From an uncultured Hoeflea sp. (GTDB lineage Bacteria; Pseudomonadota; Alphaproteobacteria; Rhizobiales; Rhizobiaceae): a stretch of DNA of 64,000 nt. Positions within the stretch are counted from its first letter, which is position 1; every line of letters starts with the position of its first letter. The DNA is taken from the NCBI RefSeq assembly GCF_947501405.1, contig NZ_CANMVK010000005.1:62001-126000 (forward strand), read 5' to 3'. This document shows, one piece after another, positions 20,992-30,626 of the stretch. A program made the position numbers and the translations under genes. Under the pieces are notes generated by a model. The model made no database searches and was not told the origin of the DNA. It was given only the letters and a program-made list of their open reading frames with translations.

Positions 20992-21900
20992 ATGGCGTAT
21001 GTGGCGGAGATCACGGACCGTTTACAGGTGCTTGCCCATGGACGCCCGGGCCACGTGATCGATCAACTGATTGGCGAACGCGGCGGCCGGCTGGTGAACC
21101 ACCCGGCCTGGCCGCTGATCCGGCCGTTCCTCTATGCGACCCTGCATTATGGCGCGGCGGTGCGCATGGCCGATGCGGTTGCGTCGATGTCGGGATCCGA
21201 AGCGCTCAAACATCTCAGCGATCTGCTCAAGCTCGATATCCAGTCGCGCGGCGAAGAGCGAATCCCTGCTCATGGCGGCTTCCTGCTGGTGGCCAACCAT
21301 CCGACCGGCATTGCCGACGGGGTGGCGATGTTTGATTTTCTAAGCCGCCGCCGGCCCGACATGATGATTTACGCCAATCGCGATGCGGTGCGGGTCAATC
21401 CGCGCTTTAAGGAGATCATCATTCCGGTGGAGTGGCGCGATGATTTCAAGAGCCGCGACAAGGCCCGGGAGACCCTGCAACTGACCAATCGCGCGGTGCA
21501 GGAAGGCAAGGCCACGGTACTGTTTCCTTCCGGCCGGATCGCATTCTGGCACGAGGGCAGACTGACCGAACGGCCGTGGAAAATCTCGGCGGTCACGCTC
21601 GCGCGCAGGCACGATCTACCGGTGGTGCCGGTGCATGTGTCGGCGCGCAATTCAGGCCTGTTCTACTGGCTGTCGAAACACTCTACCGAGTTGCGCGACA
21701 TGACCGTGTTTCACGAGCTTTTAAACAAGAAGAACCAGACTTTCCGGTTTACGGTCGGCGAGCCGATCCCGCCAGAGGCGCTGGATGGTGATCCCAATGA
21801 GGCGCTCAGGGCGCTGGAGTATCACACCGTGCACGGGCTTGCGGAGAATCCCGACCGGGTGTTCGAAGCAGCACCCAAGAGTTGGCGTCAGGCGGCTTGA
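20992..21900 (+). CDS. PlsC-type glycerol-phosphate/lysophospholipid acyltransferase
   Basis: 302 residues. The acyltransferase domain begins near residue 90: motif I is ANHPTGIADG with His103 and Asp109, an H-x5-D spacing rather than the more common H-x4-D, and motif III is LFPSGRIAFW (about 175-184). VVPVHVSARNSGLFYW matches the motif IV region. Such enzymes transfer acyl groups to glycerol-phosphate, lysophosphatidate or related lipids at the inner membrane. No clear transmembrane helix is present, so it is probably a peripheral membrane enzyme. Substrate not determined. ATG 20992 is weakly preceded by AGAGGGGTCGATTCC. A divergent intergenic region separates it from xerC. Confidence 0.85.
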   Translation: MAYVAEITDRLQVLAHGRPGHVIDQLIGERGGRLVNHPAWPLIRPFLYATLHYGAAVRMADAVASMSGSEALKHLSDLLKLDIQSRGEERIPAHGGFLLVANHPTGIADGVAMFDFLSRRRPDMMIYANRDAVRVNPRFKEIIIPVEWRDDFKSRDKARETLQLTNRAVQEGKATVLFPSGRIAFWHEGRLTERPWKISAVTLARRHDLPVVPVHVSARNSGLFYWLSKHSTELRDMTVFHELLNKKNQTFRFTVGEPIPPEALDGDPNEALRALEYHTVHGLAENPDRVFEAAPKSWRQAA

Positions 21901-21954
21901 CGCCGCCGGCCGGGGACCACCTGATTTCCGTGACGGCGGTAGCTACCAGATCTC

Positions 21955-22608
21955 TTAGCCGATCTTCTGGCCAGTCTTGGCCCAATCGGCGAGGAAGGCT
22001 TCCAGGCCCTTGTCGGTGAGCGGATGCTTGACCAGCGCCTTGATGGTGGAGGCCGGAACAGTGGCCACATCGGCGCCGATCAGCGCCACATCGCGGACGT
22101 GATTGACGGTGCGGATCGAGGCGGCAAGGATTTCGGTCTCGAAGCCGTAATTGTCGTAGATCTGGCGGATTTCGCGGATCAGGTCGGTGCCGTCGATGGC
22201 GATGTCATCCAGCCGGCCGATGAATGGTGAAATGAAGGTTGCGCCGGCCTTTGCGGCGAGTAACGCCTGATTGGCCGAGAAGCACAGCGTGACATTGGTC
22301 TGATGGCCGTCCGAGGTCAGCGCACGGCAGGCCTTCAGTCCGTCAAGCGTAAGCGGCAGCTTGATGCAGATGTTGTCGGCGATCTTCGCCAGCACCGCGG
22401 CTTCCGTCATCATCGCATCATATTCGGTGGCAGTGACTTCGGCGGAGACAGGGCCATCGACGATGGAGCAGATTTCCTTGGTGACTTCGTGGATATCGCG
22501 GCCCGACTTCATGATCAGCGAAGGATTGGTGGTTACCCCGTCGATCAGGCCAAGATCGTTGAGCTCACGAATTTCGTTGACGTCGGCTGTGTCGACAAAG
22601 AATTTCAT
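21955..22608 (-). CDS. tal: Transaldolase, short (TalC/Fsa-like) type
   Basis: 217 residues, the short decameric class rather than the long TalB class. It starts [20 protein letters not shown], shows GVTTNPSLI (about 25-32) and the Schiff-base Lys83 in NICIKLPLT, with Asp6 as the conserved acid. It exchanges dihydroxyacetone units between fructose 6-phosphate and erythrose 4-phosphate in the pentose-phosphate pathway; a fructose-6-phosphate aldolase activity is possible for some homologues. Convergent with the acyltransferase gene and divergent from priA, as commonly seen in Rhizobiales. Confidence 0.93.
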   Translation of the reverse strand: MKFFVDTADVNEIRELNDLGLIDGVTTNPSLIMKSGRDIHEVTKEICSIVDGPVSAEVTATEYDAMMTEAAVLAKIADNICIKLPLTLDGLKACRALTSDGHQTNVTLCFSANQALLAAKAGATFISPFIGRLDDIAIDGTDLIREIRQIYDNYGFETEILAASIRTVNHVRDVALIGADVATVPASTIKALVKHPLTDKGLEAFLADWAKTGQKIG

Positions 22609-22702
22609 TACAGGCTCCAGAGCTGGCGGGCCGGCCTTTGCCGGCGTTTCTAAGACAAATCCGGGTTTCCTTTAGCCCAAAGCGCGGGCAAGGTCACGTC
22701 GC

Positions 22703-24907
22703 ATGAACAAAGATTCGCGACAAAATCATGGTGGGCTGTTCCCCCGCAAGGTGGTGCCGGTGCTGCTGCCCATGCCGGCCGAGCGGGCCTACTCCTATGC
22801 CTTGCCGGAGGGGGCGGACGCTGTTGCGGGTCAGATCGTGCAAGTGCCGCTGGGGCCGCGACTGGTGGCGGGCGTGGTGTGGGACGGTGAAGCCGATGTG
22901 ATCAATCCGGACAAGCTACGCGAAATCGCCCAGGTTTTCGACTGCCCGCCGATCGTCGAGCCGATGCGGCGGTTTATCGACTGGGTGTCGGCCTATACAT
23001 TGTCACCGCCGGGTCTGGTGGCGCGCATGGCGCTACGGGCACCGGCGGCGTTTGACCCGGAGCCGCCGATTGCGGCGCTCAGACTGACTGGTGAGCGCCC
23101 GGAACGCATGACGCCCGCGCGCCAACGGGTGCTCGAGCAGGCAGGCGACGGGCTTGCCTGGACCAAAAGCGGGCTGGCGCATGCGGCGGGCGTGTCGCCC
23201 GGGGTGATCGACGGGCTCGCAGGCCACGGCGTATTTACGCCGGTGCAACTGCCGCCGCCGCCGGTGGTGGCAGCGCCCGATCCCGATTACGCGCCCGCCA
23301 GTCTGGAGGCCGATCAGGATGCTGCGGCGCAGGCGTTGCGCGAGACCATGGCTAAAGGCGGTTTCAGTGTGACGCTGCTCGACGGGGTCACCGGGTCCGG
23401 CAAGACCGAGGTCTATTTCGAAGCCATCGCCGAGACCATCCGGCAGGGCCGCCAGGTGCTGATCCTGCTGCCCGAGATCGCATTGACCAATACGTTCCTG
23501 GACCGGTTTCACGACCGCTTCGGGGCGCGGCCGGCGGAATGGCATTCCGAACTGCCGCCACGGATGCGCGAAAAGGTCTGGCGGCAGCTGTGTGAAAACC
23601 GCGTCAGCGTGGTGGCGGGTGCGCGTTCGGCGCTGTTCCTGCCATTTGCGGATCTAGGGCTGATCATCGTCGACGAGGAGCACGACCCGGCCTACAAGCA
23701 GGAAGACCGGGTGTTTTACAACGCTCGCGACATGGCGGTGGTCCGCGCGCGGCTAAGCGATATCCCGGCGGTGCTGGCCTCGGCGACGCCGTCGATCGAA
23801 TCCCGGGTCAACGCCGCCCAGGGCCGCTACCAGCACCTGGTGCTGCCGGGCCGCTATGCCGATGCGGGCCTGCCCGACCTCGAGCTGGTGGATCTCAGGC
23901 GGCATGCGCCGGCGCGCGGCGGTTTTCTGTCGCCGGTGCTGCTGGGTGCCATAGCGGCGACACTCGACCGCGGCGAACAATCGCTGTTGTTTCTCAATCG
24001 CCGCGGCTACGCGCCGCTGACGCTGTGCCGGGTTTGCGGCCACCGTTTCGAATGCCCGCAATGTTCGTCCTGGCTGGTCGAACACCGGTTCCGGGCGCAA
24101 TTGCAGTGCCATCATTGCGGCCATAACGAGCCGACGCCTCAGGCCTGCCCGTCCTGCGGGGCGCTGGATCATCTGGTGGCCTGCGGACCAGGGATCGAGC
24201 GCATTGCCGAGGAGGCGGATAAGCATTTCCCCCAGGCCCGCACCATCGTGCTGTCGTCTGATATGGCTGGCGGTACGCGACGGCTGAGGATCGAGCTCGA
24301 GGCGATCGCCAAGGGCGAGGCCGATATCGTGATCGGCACGCAACTGGTGGCCAAGGGGCACAATTTCCCGCTGATGACGCTGGTCGGCGTGGTCGATGCC
24401 GATCTGGGTCTGTCGAATGGCGATCCGCGCGCCGCCGAACGGACCTATCAACTGCTCTCGCAGGTGACCGGCCGGGCCGGGCGATCGGGGCGCAAGAGCC
24501 AGGGGCTGATCCAGACCTTCCAGCCGCAGCATCCGGTGATGCAGGCGCTGGCTTCGGGCGATCCGGAGGCGTTTTATGAACGCGAAACCGATGAGCGGCG
24601 AATGGCAACGTTGCCGCCGTTCGGACGGCTGGCCTCGGTGATCGTCTCGGCGACGACAAGGCCCGAGGCGGAAGCTCATGCGCGCGGTCTTCGCGCGGCC
24701 GCTCCCGCCTCAACCGGGATCATGGTGCTGGGCCCTGCCGAAGCACCACTGGCGCTGATCCGCGGCCGCCACCGCTTCCGGCTGCTGGTGCATGGCGCCC
24801 GCGGCAAGGACATGCAGAGCTTTGTCCGCGAAATGCTGGCCAAGGGCCCCAAACAGCGCGGCTCTGTGCAGGTGCAGGTGGACATCGATCCGCAGAGCTT
24901 TTTGTGA
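22703..24907 (+). CDS. priA: Primosomal replication helicase PriA
   Basis: 734 residues. A 3'-DNA-binding N-terminal domain (about 15-110) is followed by a superfamily 2 helicase: Walker A GVTGSGKT (228-235), DEEH box IIVDEEHDPAYKQ (about 325), and the zinc-binding insertion with paired cysteines (CRVCGHRFECPQC and CHHCGHNEPTPQACPSC). GTQLVAKGHNFPLMTLVG and QVTGRAGRSG are the later helicase motifs. PriA reloads the replisome at stalled or repaired forks. The gene starts divergently from tal. The stop is followed by a 279-base stretch without a recognisable gene. Confidence 0.96.
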   Translation: MNKDSRQNHGGLFPRKVVPVLLPMPAERAYSYALPEGADAVAGQIVQVPLGPRLVAGVVWDGEADVINPDKLREIAQVFDCPPIVEPMRRFIDWVSAYTLSPPGLVARMALRAPAAFDPEPPIAALRLTGERPERMTPARQRVLEQAGDGLAWTKSGLAHAAGVSPGVIDGLAGHGVFTPVQLPPPPVVAAPDPDYAPASLEADQDAAAQALRETMAKGGFSVTLLDGVTGSGKTEVYFEAIAETIRQGRQVLILLPEIALTNTFLDRFHDRFGARPAEWHSELPPRMREKVWRQLCENRVSVVAGARSALFLPFADLGLIIVDEEHDPAYKQEDRVFYNARDMAVVRARLSDIPAVLASATPSIESRVNAAQGRYQHLVLPGRYADAGLPDLELVDLRRHAPARGGFLSPVLLGAIAATLDRGEQSLLFLNRRGYAPLTLCRVCGHRFECPQCSSWLVEHRFRAQLQCHHCGHNEPTPQACPSCGALDHLVACGPGIERIAEEADKHFPQARTIVLSSDMAGGTRRLRIELEAIAKGEADIVIGTQLVAKGHNFPLMTLVGVVDADLGLSNGDPRAAERTYQLLSQVTGRAGRSGRKSQGLIQTFQPQHPVMQALASGDPEAFYERETDERRMATLPPFGRLASVIVSATTRPEAEAHARGLRAAAPASTGIMVLGPAEAPLALIRGRHRFRLLVHGARGKDMQSFVREMLAKGPKQRGSVQVQVDIDPQSFL

Positions 24908-25186
24908 GGGGTTGGGAGCGATCAGCGGTGGAGGATGAATGATCGCTATGTGGACCATTGAGCATTGGTTTGATGGCGGTTATCGGCCGGTCTGGAGGAG
25001 AAGCTGACATCTGCTGCAACTGCGCTGAGGTTGTGCTGATTTGAGGAAAGCGGGCATCCGTTTCACGGGTTTTCTCTCGTGATGCTGCCTCGCTGTATGA
25101 TCAATCTGAGCCCACTTCGGGCTTGCGACTGTTCACTGAAACAGGTGAACGCAACGGTCGCCTTCTACCGGTTCGAATAATCCGTC

Positions 25187-25783
25187 CTATCGATTGCATC
25201 GCGTAATTGATCCGGCAGTGCATATTCTGCCATCGGGAAACGATGCTCCGGCCAGTTTCGCATCAGTCAGAACCGCCCCGTTCAGATTTGCCCCACTCAG
25301 GTTGGCTCCGCCCAGATCCGCTCCCTGGAGGTTGGCTCTGCTCAAATCAGCTCCGATTAGATCGGCCCATGTCAGATCCGCTCCTGCCAAATTCGCGCGT
25401 GATAGATAAGCTTTGCGGAGTTCCGCACCGCTTAAATTTGCGCGGGTCAGGTTTGCCCTGTTCAGGCCCGCGCGGGTCAGTTCCGCCCCGCTTAGATTGG
25501 CCCCGCTGAGGTTTGCACTGTTCATGCGCACCGCTCTCATGTCCGCTCTTCGGAGGTCCGCTCCGGACAGGTCTGCACGGTTCAGGTTGGTTCCGGTCAG
25601 GGTTGCCCATGTCAAGTTCACCCCGATCAGGTTGGCTCCACTCAGGTCGACCCTGCGAAAGCTTGCCCGGTTCATATCGCAACCCCGCCAATTGACCCCG
25701 GGGCCCGGCGGTTCGCCGCATGCAGCCAGAACGTTGGATATCGCTCCAAGCGGCAGAAGAATCGCTAAACAAACAAGCTTCAT
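25187..25783 (-). CDS. Exported pentapeptide-repeat protein
   Basis: 198 residues. The first 21 residues form a signal peptide ending in VLAAC, which also fits a lipobox, so the product is periplasmic or a lipoprotein. From about residue 38 to 178 there are roughly 28 tandem pentapeptides of the A(D/N)LxX type (NLSGANLSGAELTRAGLNRA), which fold into a right-handed quadrilateral beta-helix. The tail FPDGRICTAGSITRCNR contains two cysteines that may form a disulfide. Pentapeptide proteins have varied roles (DNA mimicry in the cytoplasm, unknown in the periplasm), so no function is assigned. The repeat makes the plus-strand frames here look protein-like; they are shadows. The start has GGAAATTCCC before it. 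Confidence 0.85.
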   Translation of the reverse strand: MKLVCLAILLPLGAISNVLAACGEPPGPGVNWRGCDMNRASFRRVDLSGANLIGVNLTWATLTGTNLNRADLSGADLRRADMRAVRMNSANLSGANLSGAELTRAGLNRANLTRANLSGAELRKAYLSRANLAGADLTWADLIGADLSRANLQGADLGGANLSGANLNGAVLTDAKLAGASFPDGRICTAGSITRCNR

Positions 25784-25989
25784 GGGAATTTCCCGTTCGT
25801 TGTCGATGGTTCATTTCCGCATCGCCCGCAGAACCGATGGCTTATACAACGCCAGATGGCAGACAAGTGAAGGAATGACTACTTTAAGTCCCCACCCTTA
25901 TCCTGTCCTGTTGCGGCTATTCATCCAAATTATGTGTTAGCTTACCACGATGCAGCGAGTTTTCGTGAAGGAATACGCAGCATGAATGC

Positions 25990-26220
25990 CTACCTCACCG
26001 TTGGTGTTGACGGTATCGCTTGCGCGACCCCCCACCTTACCCTCGCCCACACCCGCTCATGTACGATGAAGAAGGCCAGCCCTATTCCGGCGGTGGAGAG
26101 GGCGAAGGTGAGGGCGGAGGTCACGGAGCCGGTGTGGAGCCAGGCCAGCGCGCCTGTGGTGGCGAGGCCGAGGGCCTGCCAGGTGAGGGCTTTTGCGATG
26201 GTTCTCGACTTGGTTTCCAT
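25990..26220 (-). CDS. DUF2061 small membrane protein
   Basis: About 76 residues if started at ATG 26220 (METKSRTIAKALTWQALG), which matches the usual DUF2061 N-terminus; an upstream ATG would add 19 residues unlike the family. Two hydrophobic segments (LGLATTGALAWL and ALTFALSTAGIGLAFFIVHE) span the inner membrane, followed by the conserved HERVWARVRWG. The function of DUF2061 is unknown; it often stands near membrane or sulfate-assimilation genes. Here it is divergent from an XRE-type regulator, with 150 bases between start codons. Confidence 0.8.
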   Translation of the reverse strand: METKSRTIAKALTWQALGLATTGALAWLHTGSVTSALTFALSTAGIGLAFFIVHERVWARVRWGVAQAIPSTPTVR

Positions 26221-26335
26221 GAGGTGCGCCATCTCCCTGCCGGTTTTGCGATCTGCCTGCGTTGCGATGCGGAACATGTAGGCGGTTTAAGGATTCGCCG
26301 GAATTCTGTATCTTCGCTGCAGAAATCCCTGTTTG

Positions 26336-26349
26336 TTGATAAATATCAC
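26336..26349. promoter_or_regulatory. FNR/FixK-like box between DUF2061 and XRE regulator
   Basis: TTGATAAATATCAC matches the FNR/FixK consensus TTGAT-N4-ATCAA in nine of ten specified bases. The core TGATAAATATCA is a perfect palindrome. It lies 22 bases before the ATG of the XRE regulator in the divergent promoter region. It could alternatively be the XRE protein's own operator. Confidence 0.35.
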
Positions 26350-26370
26350 CAACTGTGTGAATAATCGGCA

Positions 26371-27225
26371 ATGCACAAGAATGATCGCGCAGAGCTGTTC
26401 CGCACCCGTCTGGCTGCCCGGCTGGCGTTGAGCGGTATGAGCCGCAGCGCACTGGCGCGCACTGCGAGCGTTGACCGATCGACGATTGCTCAATTGCTGG
26501 CGAGCGACGAGCTGCGGCTGCCCAACGCGCATCTGGCGGCGGAATGCGCGAGCGCGTTGGGGGTGAGTGCCGATTGGCTGCTCGGCCTGTCCGAGCGGCC
26601 GGAACCTGCTGCGGAAGTTCTGGCTGCCAATTTCCGGATGGCGACGGCGAAGCGGACCCCGGCCGACGACCAGATCATCGCCTGGCATCAGGAGGCCGCT
26701 GGTCACAAGATCCGGCACGTGCCTGCGACGCTGCCGGATTTCCTGAAAACCGAAGCGGTTCTGGAGTGGGAATATGCAGCGTTTCTGGACAAGACCGCCG
26801 AACAGGCCCGCGGCGCCATGCGCGAGACCATCGACTGGCTCAAGGCTCCGGGGTCGGATTATGAGATTTGCGTGTCGGTCGACAAGGTGCGGGCGCTGGC
26901 GCGCGGCGAGGGCTATTGGGAGGGGCTGGCGCGCGAGACCCGCGCGGCGCAGATCGAATTCATGGCCGAGCGCTGTGCCCGGCTCTATCCCTCGCTCAGG
27001 CTCTATCTGTACGATTCAAAAAAGGTGTTTTCAGCGCCGGTGACGATCTTCGGCCGGCTGCTGGCGGCGGTTTATGTCGGGCAGTTTTATCTGGTCTATC
27101 GTGACATCAAGCAGGTGAGCGCGCTCACCGATCATTTTGACGTGCTGGTGCGCGAATCAGAGGTTGAGGCGCGCAATGCCGGCCCGACGATTCGCAAGAT
27201 GCTGGCGGAGGCTTCCAATTGCTGA
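26371..27225 (+). CDS. XRE-family transcriptional regulator with C-terminal sensor-like region
   Basis: 284 residues. An N-terminal Cro/C1-type helix-turn-helix spans about 8-75 (GMSRSALARTASVDRSTIAQLL, then SALGVSADWLLGLSER). The remaining about 200 residues are alpha/beta, soluble, and do not resemble a named domain; they contain the hydrophobic patches FLDKTAEQARGAM and RLLAAVYVGQFYLVYRDI, which suggest an oligomerisation or ligand domain. It probably controls its own promoter and/or the divergent DUF2061 gene; an FNR-like palindrome lies in front. No phage genes are near, so it is not obviously a prophage repressor. Confidence 0.85.
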   Translation: MHKNDRAELFRTRLAARLALSGMSRSALARTASVDRSTIAQLLASDELRLPNAHLAAECASALGVSADWLLGLSERPEPAAEVLAANFRMATAKRTPADDQIIAWHQEAAGHKIRHVPATLPDFLKTEAVLEWEYAAFLDKTAEQARGAMRETIDWLKAPGSDYEICVSVDKVRALARGEGYWEGLARETRAAQIEFMAERCARLYPSLRLYLYDSKKVFSAPVTIFGRLLAAVYVGQFYLVYRDIKQVSALTDHFDVLVRESEVEARNAGPTIRKMLAEASNC

Positions 27226-27274
27226 TGGCGCATAATAACGTTTTGCCTGCAGGAGACAGGAAAGGCGGGGATCC

Positions 27275-27748
27275 ATGGTGCGATTTGGGGTGGCGCGGCT
27301 TACGGCAGCTTTGACGGTGGCGATGATGACGGGCGGGGCGGCGATGGCGCAGGATCCCGGGCCGCGGATTGACGACATCGTCTGGCCGGGAATTGACAGC
27401 TACTGTTCCTTCATGCGGGCCGACCATGAATTCGACTTCAACGACCCGGAGAGCTGGCGCTGGGTGCTGTTTACCAATTTCCCGAGCAACGATGTCGACG
27501 ATCCGATCGAGGCGCCGTTCATGCGGATCAACGGCCAGCTCAAGCAATTGGTGCAGACCGGAGTTTCGGACATTGAGGGTGGCGTCGAGCGCAGCTATGC
27601 CAGCCATGATGCCGAACCCTACACCGTCACGCTGACCATGCTTGACGGCGATGAAGGCTATGAAAGCGCGGCCTATAGCGGGGTTATCACCGTGACGCGC
27701 GGCGGCGCTTCCAGCGAGATTGCCTACAAGGGCGATTGCGGCGTGTGA
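27275..27748 (+). CDS. Secreted protein of unknown function
   Basis: 157 residues; not recognised. The N-terminal 25 residues form a Sec signal peptide (LTAALTVAMMTGGAAMAQ). The mature domain is acidic, with two cysteines (SYCSFM and the final GDCGV) that may pair, and beta-strand-like stretches (AEPYTVTLTMLDGDEGYE, AYSGVITVTRGGASSEIAY). It is a small periplasmic domain, perhaps an envelope-stress or adhesion factor, but that is guesswork. It starts 49 bases after the XRE regulator with the ribosome site AAGGCGGGGATCC and could share its transcript. Confidence 0.7.
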   Translation: MVRFGVARLTAALTVAMMTGGAAMAQDPGPRIDDIVWPGIDSYCSFMRADHEFDFNDPESWRWVLFTNFPSNDVDDPIEAPFMRINGQLKQLVQTGVSDIEGGVERSYASHDAEPYTVTLTMLDGDEGYESAAYSGVITVTRGGASSEIAYKGDCGV

Positions 27749-27866
27749 TGCATTGCCAGGTGGCAGCCATCGCGGCTGTACTTTGGCGCTGTCGCCCGGC
27801 CGTGCTAAGGCGGCGTGATTGCCGCCCTTCAAAAGGGCCTGCGACCGGGCACGGGGAGACAGAGGC

Positions 27867-28256
27867 ATGATCGAATTCTATTGGCCGACAAGCCAGGGCG
27901 AATGGATGGCCTGGAGTTCGGCGGCAGTCACGATCCTTTTCGGGTTGATGTGCCTGTTCGCGCCGCGGCTGTCGTTCAGGATCCTCAGGCTGCAGACCCT
28001 GCCCGATCACCCGGAGGCGATCTCTGAGGCGCGCGCCACGATGGCTGGTTTCTATCTGGGCATCGGGTTGTGCGCGGTGCTGTTTGCGCAGCCGCTGATT
28101 TATCTGGCGCTTGGCGCGGGCTGGGCTTTCACGGCGTTCGGGCGAATCATTTCGATGCTGTCGGACCGCGGTGTAACGCTGTTCAATTTCGTCTCGGTGG
28201 CGATTGAAGCGGCGCTTGCCGCGCTGCCGCTGCTCTACGGGCTCGGGCTTGTCTGA
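27867..28256 (+). CDS. DUF4345-like small membrane protein
   Basis: About 129 residues from ATG 27867, chosen for the strong GGGGAGACAGAGGC ribosome site; the open frame extends 16 codons further upstream without one. Four hydrophobic segments are visible: SSAAVTILFGLMCLFAP, MAGFYLGIGLCAVLF, IYLALGAGWAFTAFGRI and FVSVAIEAALAALPLLYG. The AGFYLGIGL and WAFTAFGRIISMLSDRG pattern resembles DUF4345-type proteins of unknown function. It stands alone before the atp operon, on the same strand, 253 bases upstream of atpH. Confidence 0.75.
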   Translation: MIEFYWPTSQGEWMAWSSAAVTILFGLMCLFAPRLSFRILRLQTLPDHPEAISEARATMAGFYLGIGLCAVLFAQPLIYLALGAGWAFTAFGRIISMLSDRGVTLFNFVSVAIEAALAALPLLYGLGLV

Positions 28257-28509
28257 CGCGAATCTTCGATCTTCGCCGTCGAGTCCACCGGCCGGGTTCG
28301 AGAGGGCATCATCCTAAAGCAGGTGCGTAATGGCGCACCGGGCGTGTTGCGAGTCCTCACACACTATGCTAGACGAACCGCGCAATTCGGGAAAAACAAG
28401 CTTTCCGGCCTGGAAATCCTGAAATTTACCGCAACAAAATCAATGGCTTGCCGTTCCGTCTTTCGGTCATGCGCAGGCTCTTGACCGCCAACGAGAGACA
28501 ATCCCGCCC

Positions 28510-29070
28510 GTGGCCGACAACTCCCAGCTTATTTCCGGTGTCGCCGAACGCTATGCCTCCTCGCTCTACGAGCTGGCGGCGCAAGCCAAATCGGTCGACG
28601 CCGTGGCGAAGGATCTCGCCCGTTTCCAGGACCTGATCGACGGCAGCGACGATCTGCAGCGGCTGATCAAAAGCCCGGTGTTTTCCGCCGATGATCAGTC
28701 CCGCTCGATCGAGGCATTGATCACCAAGGCCGGCATCAAAGGTCTGGTCTCCAACTTCCTGAAGGTCGTCGCCCGCAACCGCCGCCTGTTCGCAGTGCCC
28801 GCGATCGTCCGCGCCTATGGCGAGATCGTCGCCCGCGAGCGTGGCGAGGTGACCGCCGATGTGACCACTGCGCACAAGCTGACAGCTGCGCAGGAAAAAG
28901 AACTCAAGGCCGCGCTGTCGAGCGTGACCGGTAAAACCGTGACGCTCAACGTCACCGTGGATGCGTCGCTTCTGGGCGGCCTGATCGTCAAGATCGGCTC
29001 GCGTCAGGTCGACACATCGCTTCGCACCAAACTTTCCACCCTTAAGCTTGCACTGAAAGAGGTTGGCTGA
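28510..29070 (+). CDS. atpH: F1 ATP synthase delta subunit
   Basis: 186 residues starting with GTG at 28510; the frame has no better ATG and [22 protein letters not shown] is the expected beginning. The delta subunit sits on top of F1 and ties it to the peripheral stalk. The conserved C-terminal [20 protein letters not shown] is present. It opens the atpHAGDC operon. The F0 genes are absent from the window, as is normal in Rhizobiales, where atpIBEF are elsewhere. The stop overlaps the atpA start by one base (TGATG), so the two are translationally coupled. The 253-base leader probably carries the promoter. Confidence 0.96.
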   Translation: MADNSQLISGVAERYASSLYELAAQAKSVDAVAKDLARFQDLIDGSDDLQRLIKSPVFSADDQSRSIEALITKAGIKGLVSNFLKVVARNRRLFAVPAIVRAYGEIVARERGEVTADVTTAHKLTAAQEKELKAALSSVTGKTVTLNVTVDASLLGGLIVKIGSRQVDTSLRTKLSTLKLALKEVG

Positions 29071-30599
29071 TGGATATCCGCGCCGCGGAAATTTCCGCAA
29101 TTCTCAAAGACCAAATCAAAAATTTCGGCAAGGAAGCCGAAGTCTCGGAAGTCGGCCAGGTTCTTTCCGTCGGTGACGGTATTGCCCGCGTCTATGGTCT
29201 CGACAACGTCCAGGCGGGCGAAATGGTCGAGTTCCCCGGCGGGATCCGCGGCATGGCGCTGAACCTTGAGGCCGACAATGTCGGCGTCGTGATTTTCGGT
29301 ACCGACCGGAACATCAAGGAAGGCGACATCGTCAAGCGGACCGGCGCGATCGTGGACGTGCCTGTCGGTCCCGAGCTGCTCGGCCGCGTGGTCGACGCGC
29401 TCGGCAACCCGATCGACGGCAAGGGCCCGATCAAGACCAAGACCCGCGCCCGCGTGGACGTCAAGGCGCCCGGCATCATGCCGCGCAAGTCGGTGCATGA
29501 GCCGATGTCGACCGGTCTGAAGGCGATCGACGCGCTGATCCCGGTGGGCCGCGGCCAGCGCGAGCTGGTGATCGGCGACCGTCAGACCGGCAAGACCGCG
29601 ATCATTCTCGACACCTTCCTGAACCAGAAATCGATCCACGAGAATGGCCCGGAAGGCGACAAGCTCTATTGCGTCTATGTGGCCGTTGGCCAGAAGCGCT
29701 CGACGGTCGCGCAGTTCGTCAAGGTGCTCGAAGACCGCGGCGCGCTGGAATACTCGATCATCATCGCCGCCACCGCATCGGACTCGGCGCCGCTGCAGTT
29801 CCTGGCGCCGTTCGCCGGCTGCGCGATGGGCGAATATTTCCGCGACAACGGCAAGCATGCGCTGATCGCCTATGACGATCTGTCCAAGCAAGCCGTAGCC
29901 TACCGCCAGATGTCGCTGCTGCTGCGCCGCCCGCCGGGCCGCGAAGCCTATCCGGGCGACGTCTTCTACCTGCACTCGCGTCTGCTCGAGCGCGCCGCCA
30001 AGCTCAACGAAGACAATGGCGCCGGCTCGCTGACCGCTCTGCCGGTGATTGAAACCCAGGCCAACGACGTGTCGGCCTATATCCCGACCAACGTGATCTC
30101 GATCACCGACGGTCAGATCTTCCTTGAAACCGAGCTGTTCTTCCAGGGCATCCGCCCGGCGGTGAACGTCGGCCTGTCGGTGAGCCGCGTGGGCTCGGCG
30201 GCACAAGTCAAGGCGATGAAGCAGGTTGCCGGCTCGATCAAGGGCGAGCTTGCGCAGTACCGCGAAATGGCGGCGTTCGCGCAGTTCGGCTCCGACCTTG
30301 ATGCTGCTACCCAGCGGTTGCTCAACCGCGGTGCGCGCCTGACCGAATTGCTCAAGCAGCCGCAGTTCTCGCCGCTCAAGACCGAGGAACAGGTCGCGGT
30401 GATCTTTGCGGGCGTTAACGGCTATCTCGACGCCATCTCTGTCAACGATGTCGGCCGGTTCGAGCAGGGCCTGCTTGCGCATATGCGCAGCGAAGGCAAG
30501 GACGTGCTCGAAGCGATCCGCACCGAGAAGGCGATCAGCGACGACATCAAGTCGCGGCTCAAGGACGCCGTCGACACCTACGCCAAAACCTTCGCTTAA
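29070..30599 (+). CDS. atpA: F1 ATP synthase alpha subunit
   Basis: 509 residues. Walker A is GDRQTGKT (about 169-176), the catalytic-site arginine finger lies in [10 protein letters not shown]-type [14 protein letters not shown], and [10 protein letters not shown] is the usual signature. It forms the non-catalytic nucleotide sites of the alpha3beta3 hexamer. It begins in the stop codon of atpH and is followed after 27 bases by atpG. A large open frame on the opposite strand of this gene is a codon-bias shadow. Confidence 0.98.
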   Translation: MDIRAAEISAILKDQIKNFGKEAEVSEVGQVLSVGDGIARVYGLDNVQAGEMVEFPGGIRGMALNLEADNVGVVIFGTDRNIKEGDIVKRTGAIVDVPVGPELLGRVVDALGNPIDGKGPIKTKTRARVDVKAPGIMPRKSVHEPMSTGLKAIDALIPVGRGQRELVIGDRQTGKTAIILDTFLNQKSIHENGPEGDKLYCVYVAVGQKRSTVAQFVKVLEDRGALEYSIIIAATASDSAPLQFLAPFAGCAMGEYFRDNGKHALIAYDDLSKQAVAYRQMSLLLRRPPGREAYPGDVFYLHSRLLERAAKLNEDNGAGSLTALPVIETQANDVSAYIPTNVISITDGQIFLETELFFQGIRPAVNVGLSVSRVGSAAQVKAMKQVAGSIKGELAQYREMAAFAQFGSDLDAATQRLLNRGARLTELLKQPQFSPLKTEEQVAVIFAGVNGYLDAISVNDVGRFEQGLLAHMRSEGKDVLEAIRTEKAISDDIKSRLKDAVDTYAKTFA

Positions 30600-30626
30600 G
30601 GGCGAACGACCGAGGACGGATAACGG

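Noticed and set aside
25194-25940. Plus-strand frames rich in Ser/Arg/Pro
   Set aside because: They mirror the periodic pentapeptide-repeat gene on the minus strand and show no start signal.
28340-28380. Sigma-70-type promoter (TTGCGA-N17-TAGACG) before atpH
   Set aside because: The boxes are weak and similar matches can be found by chance; no position was listed as a feature.
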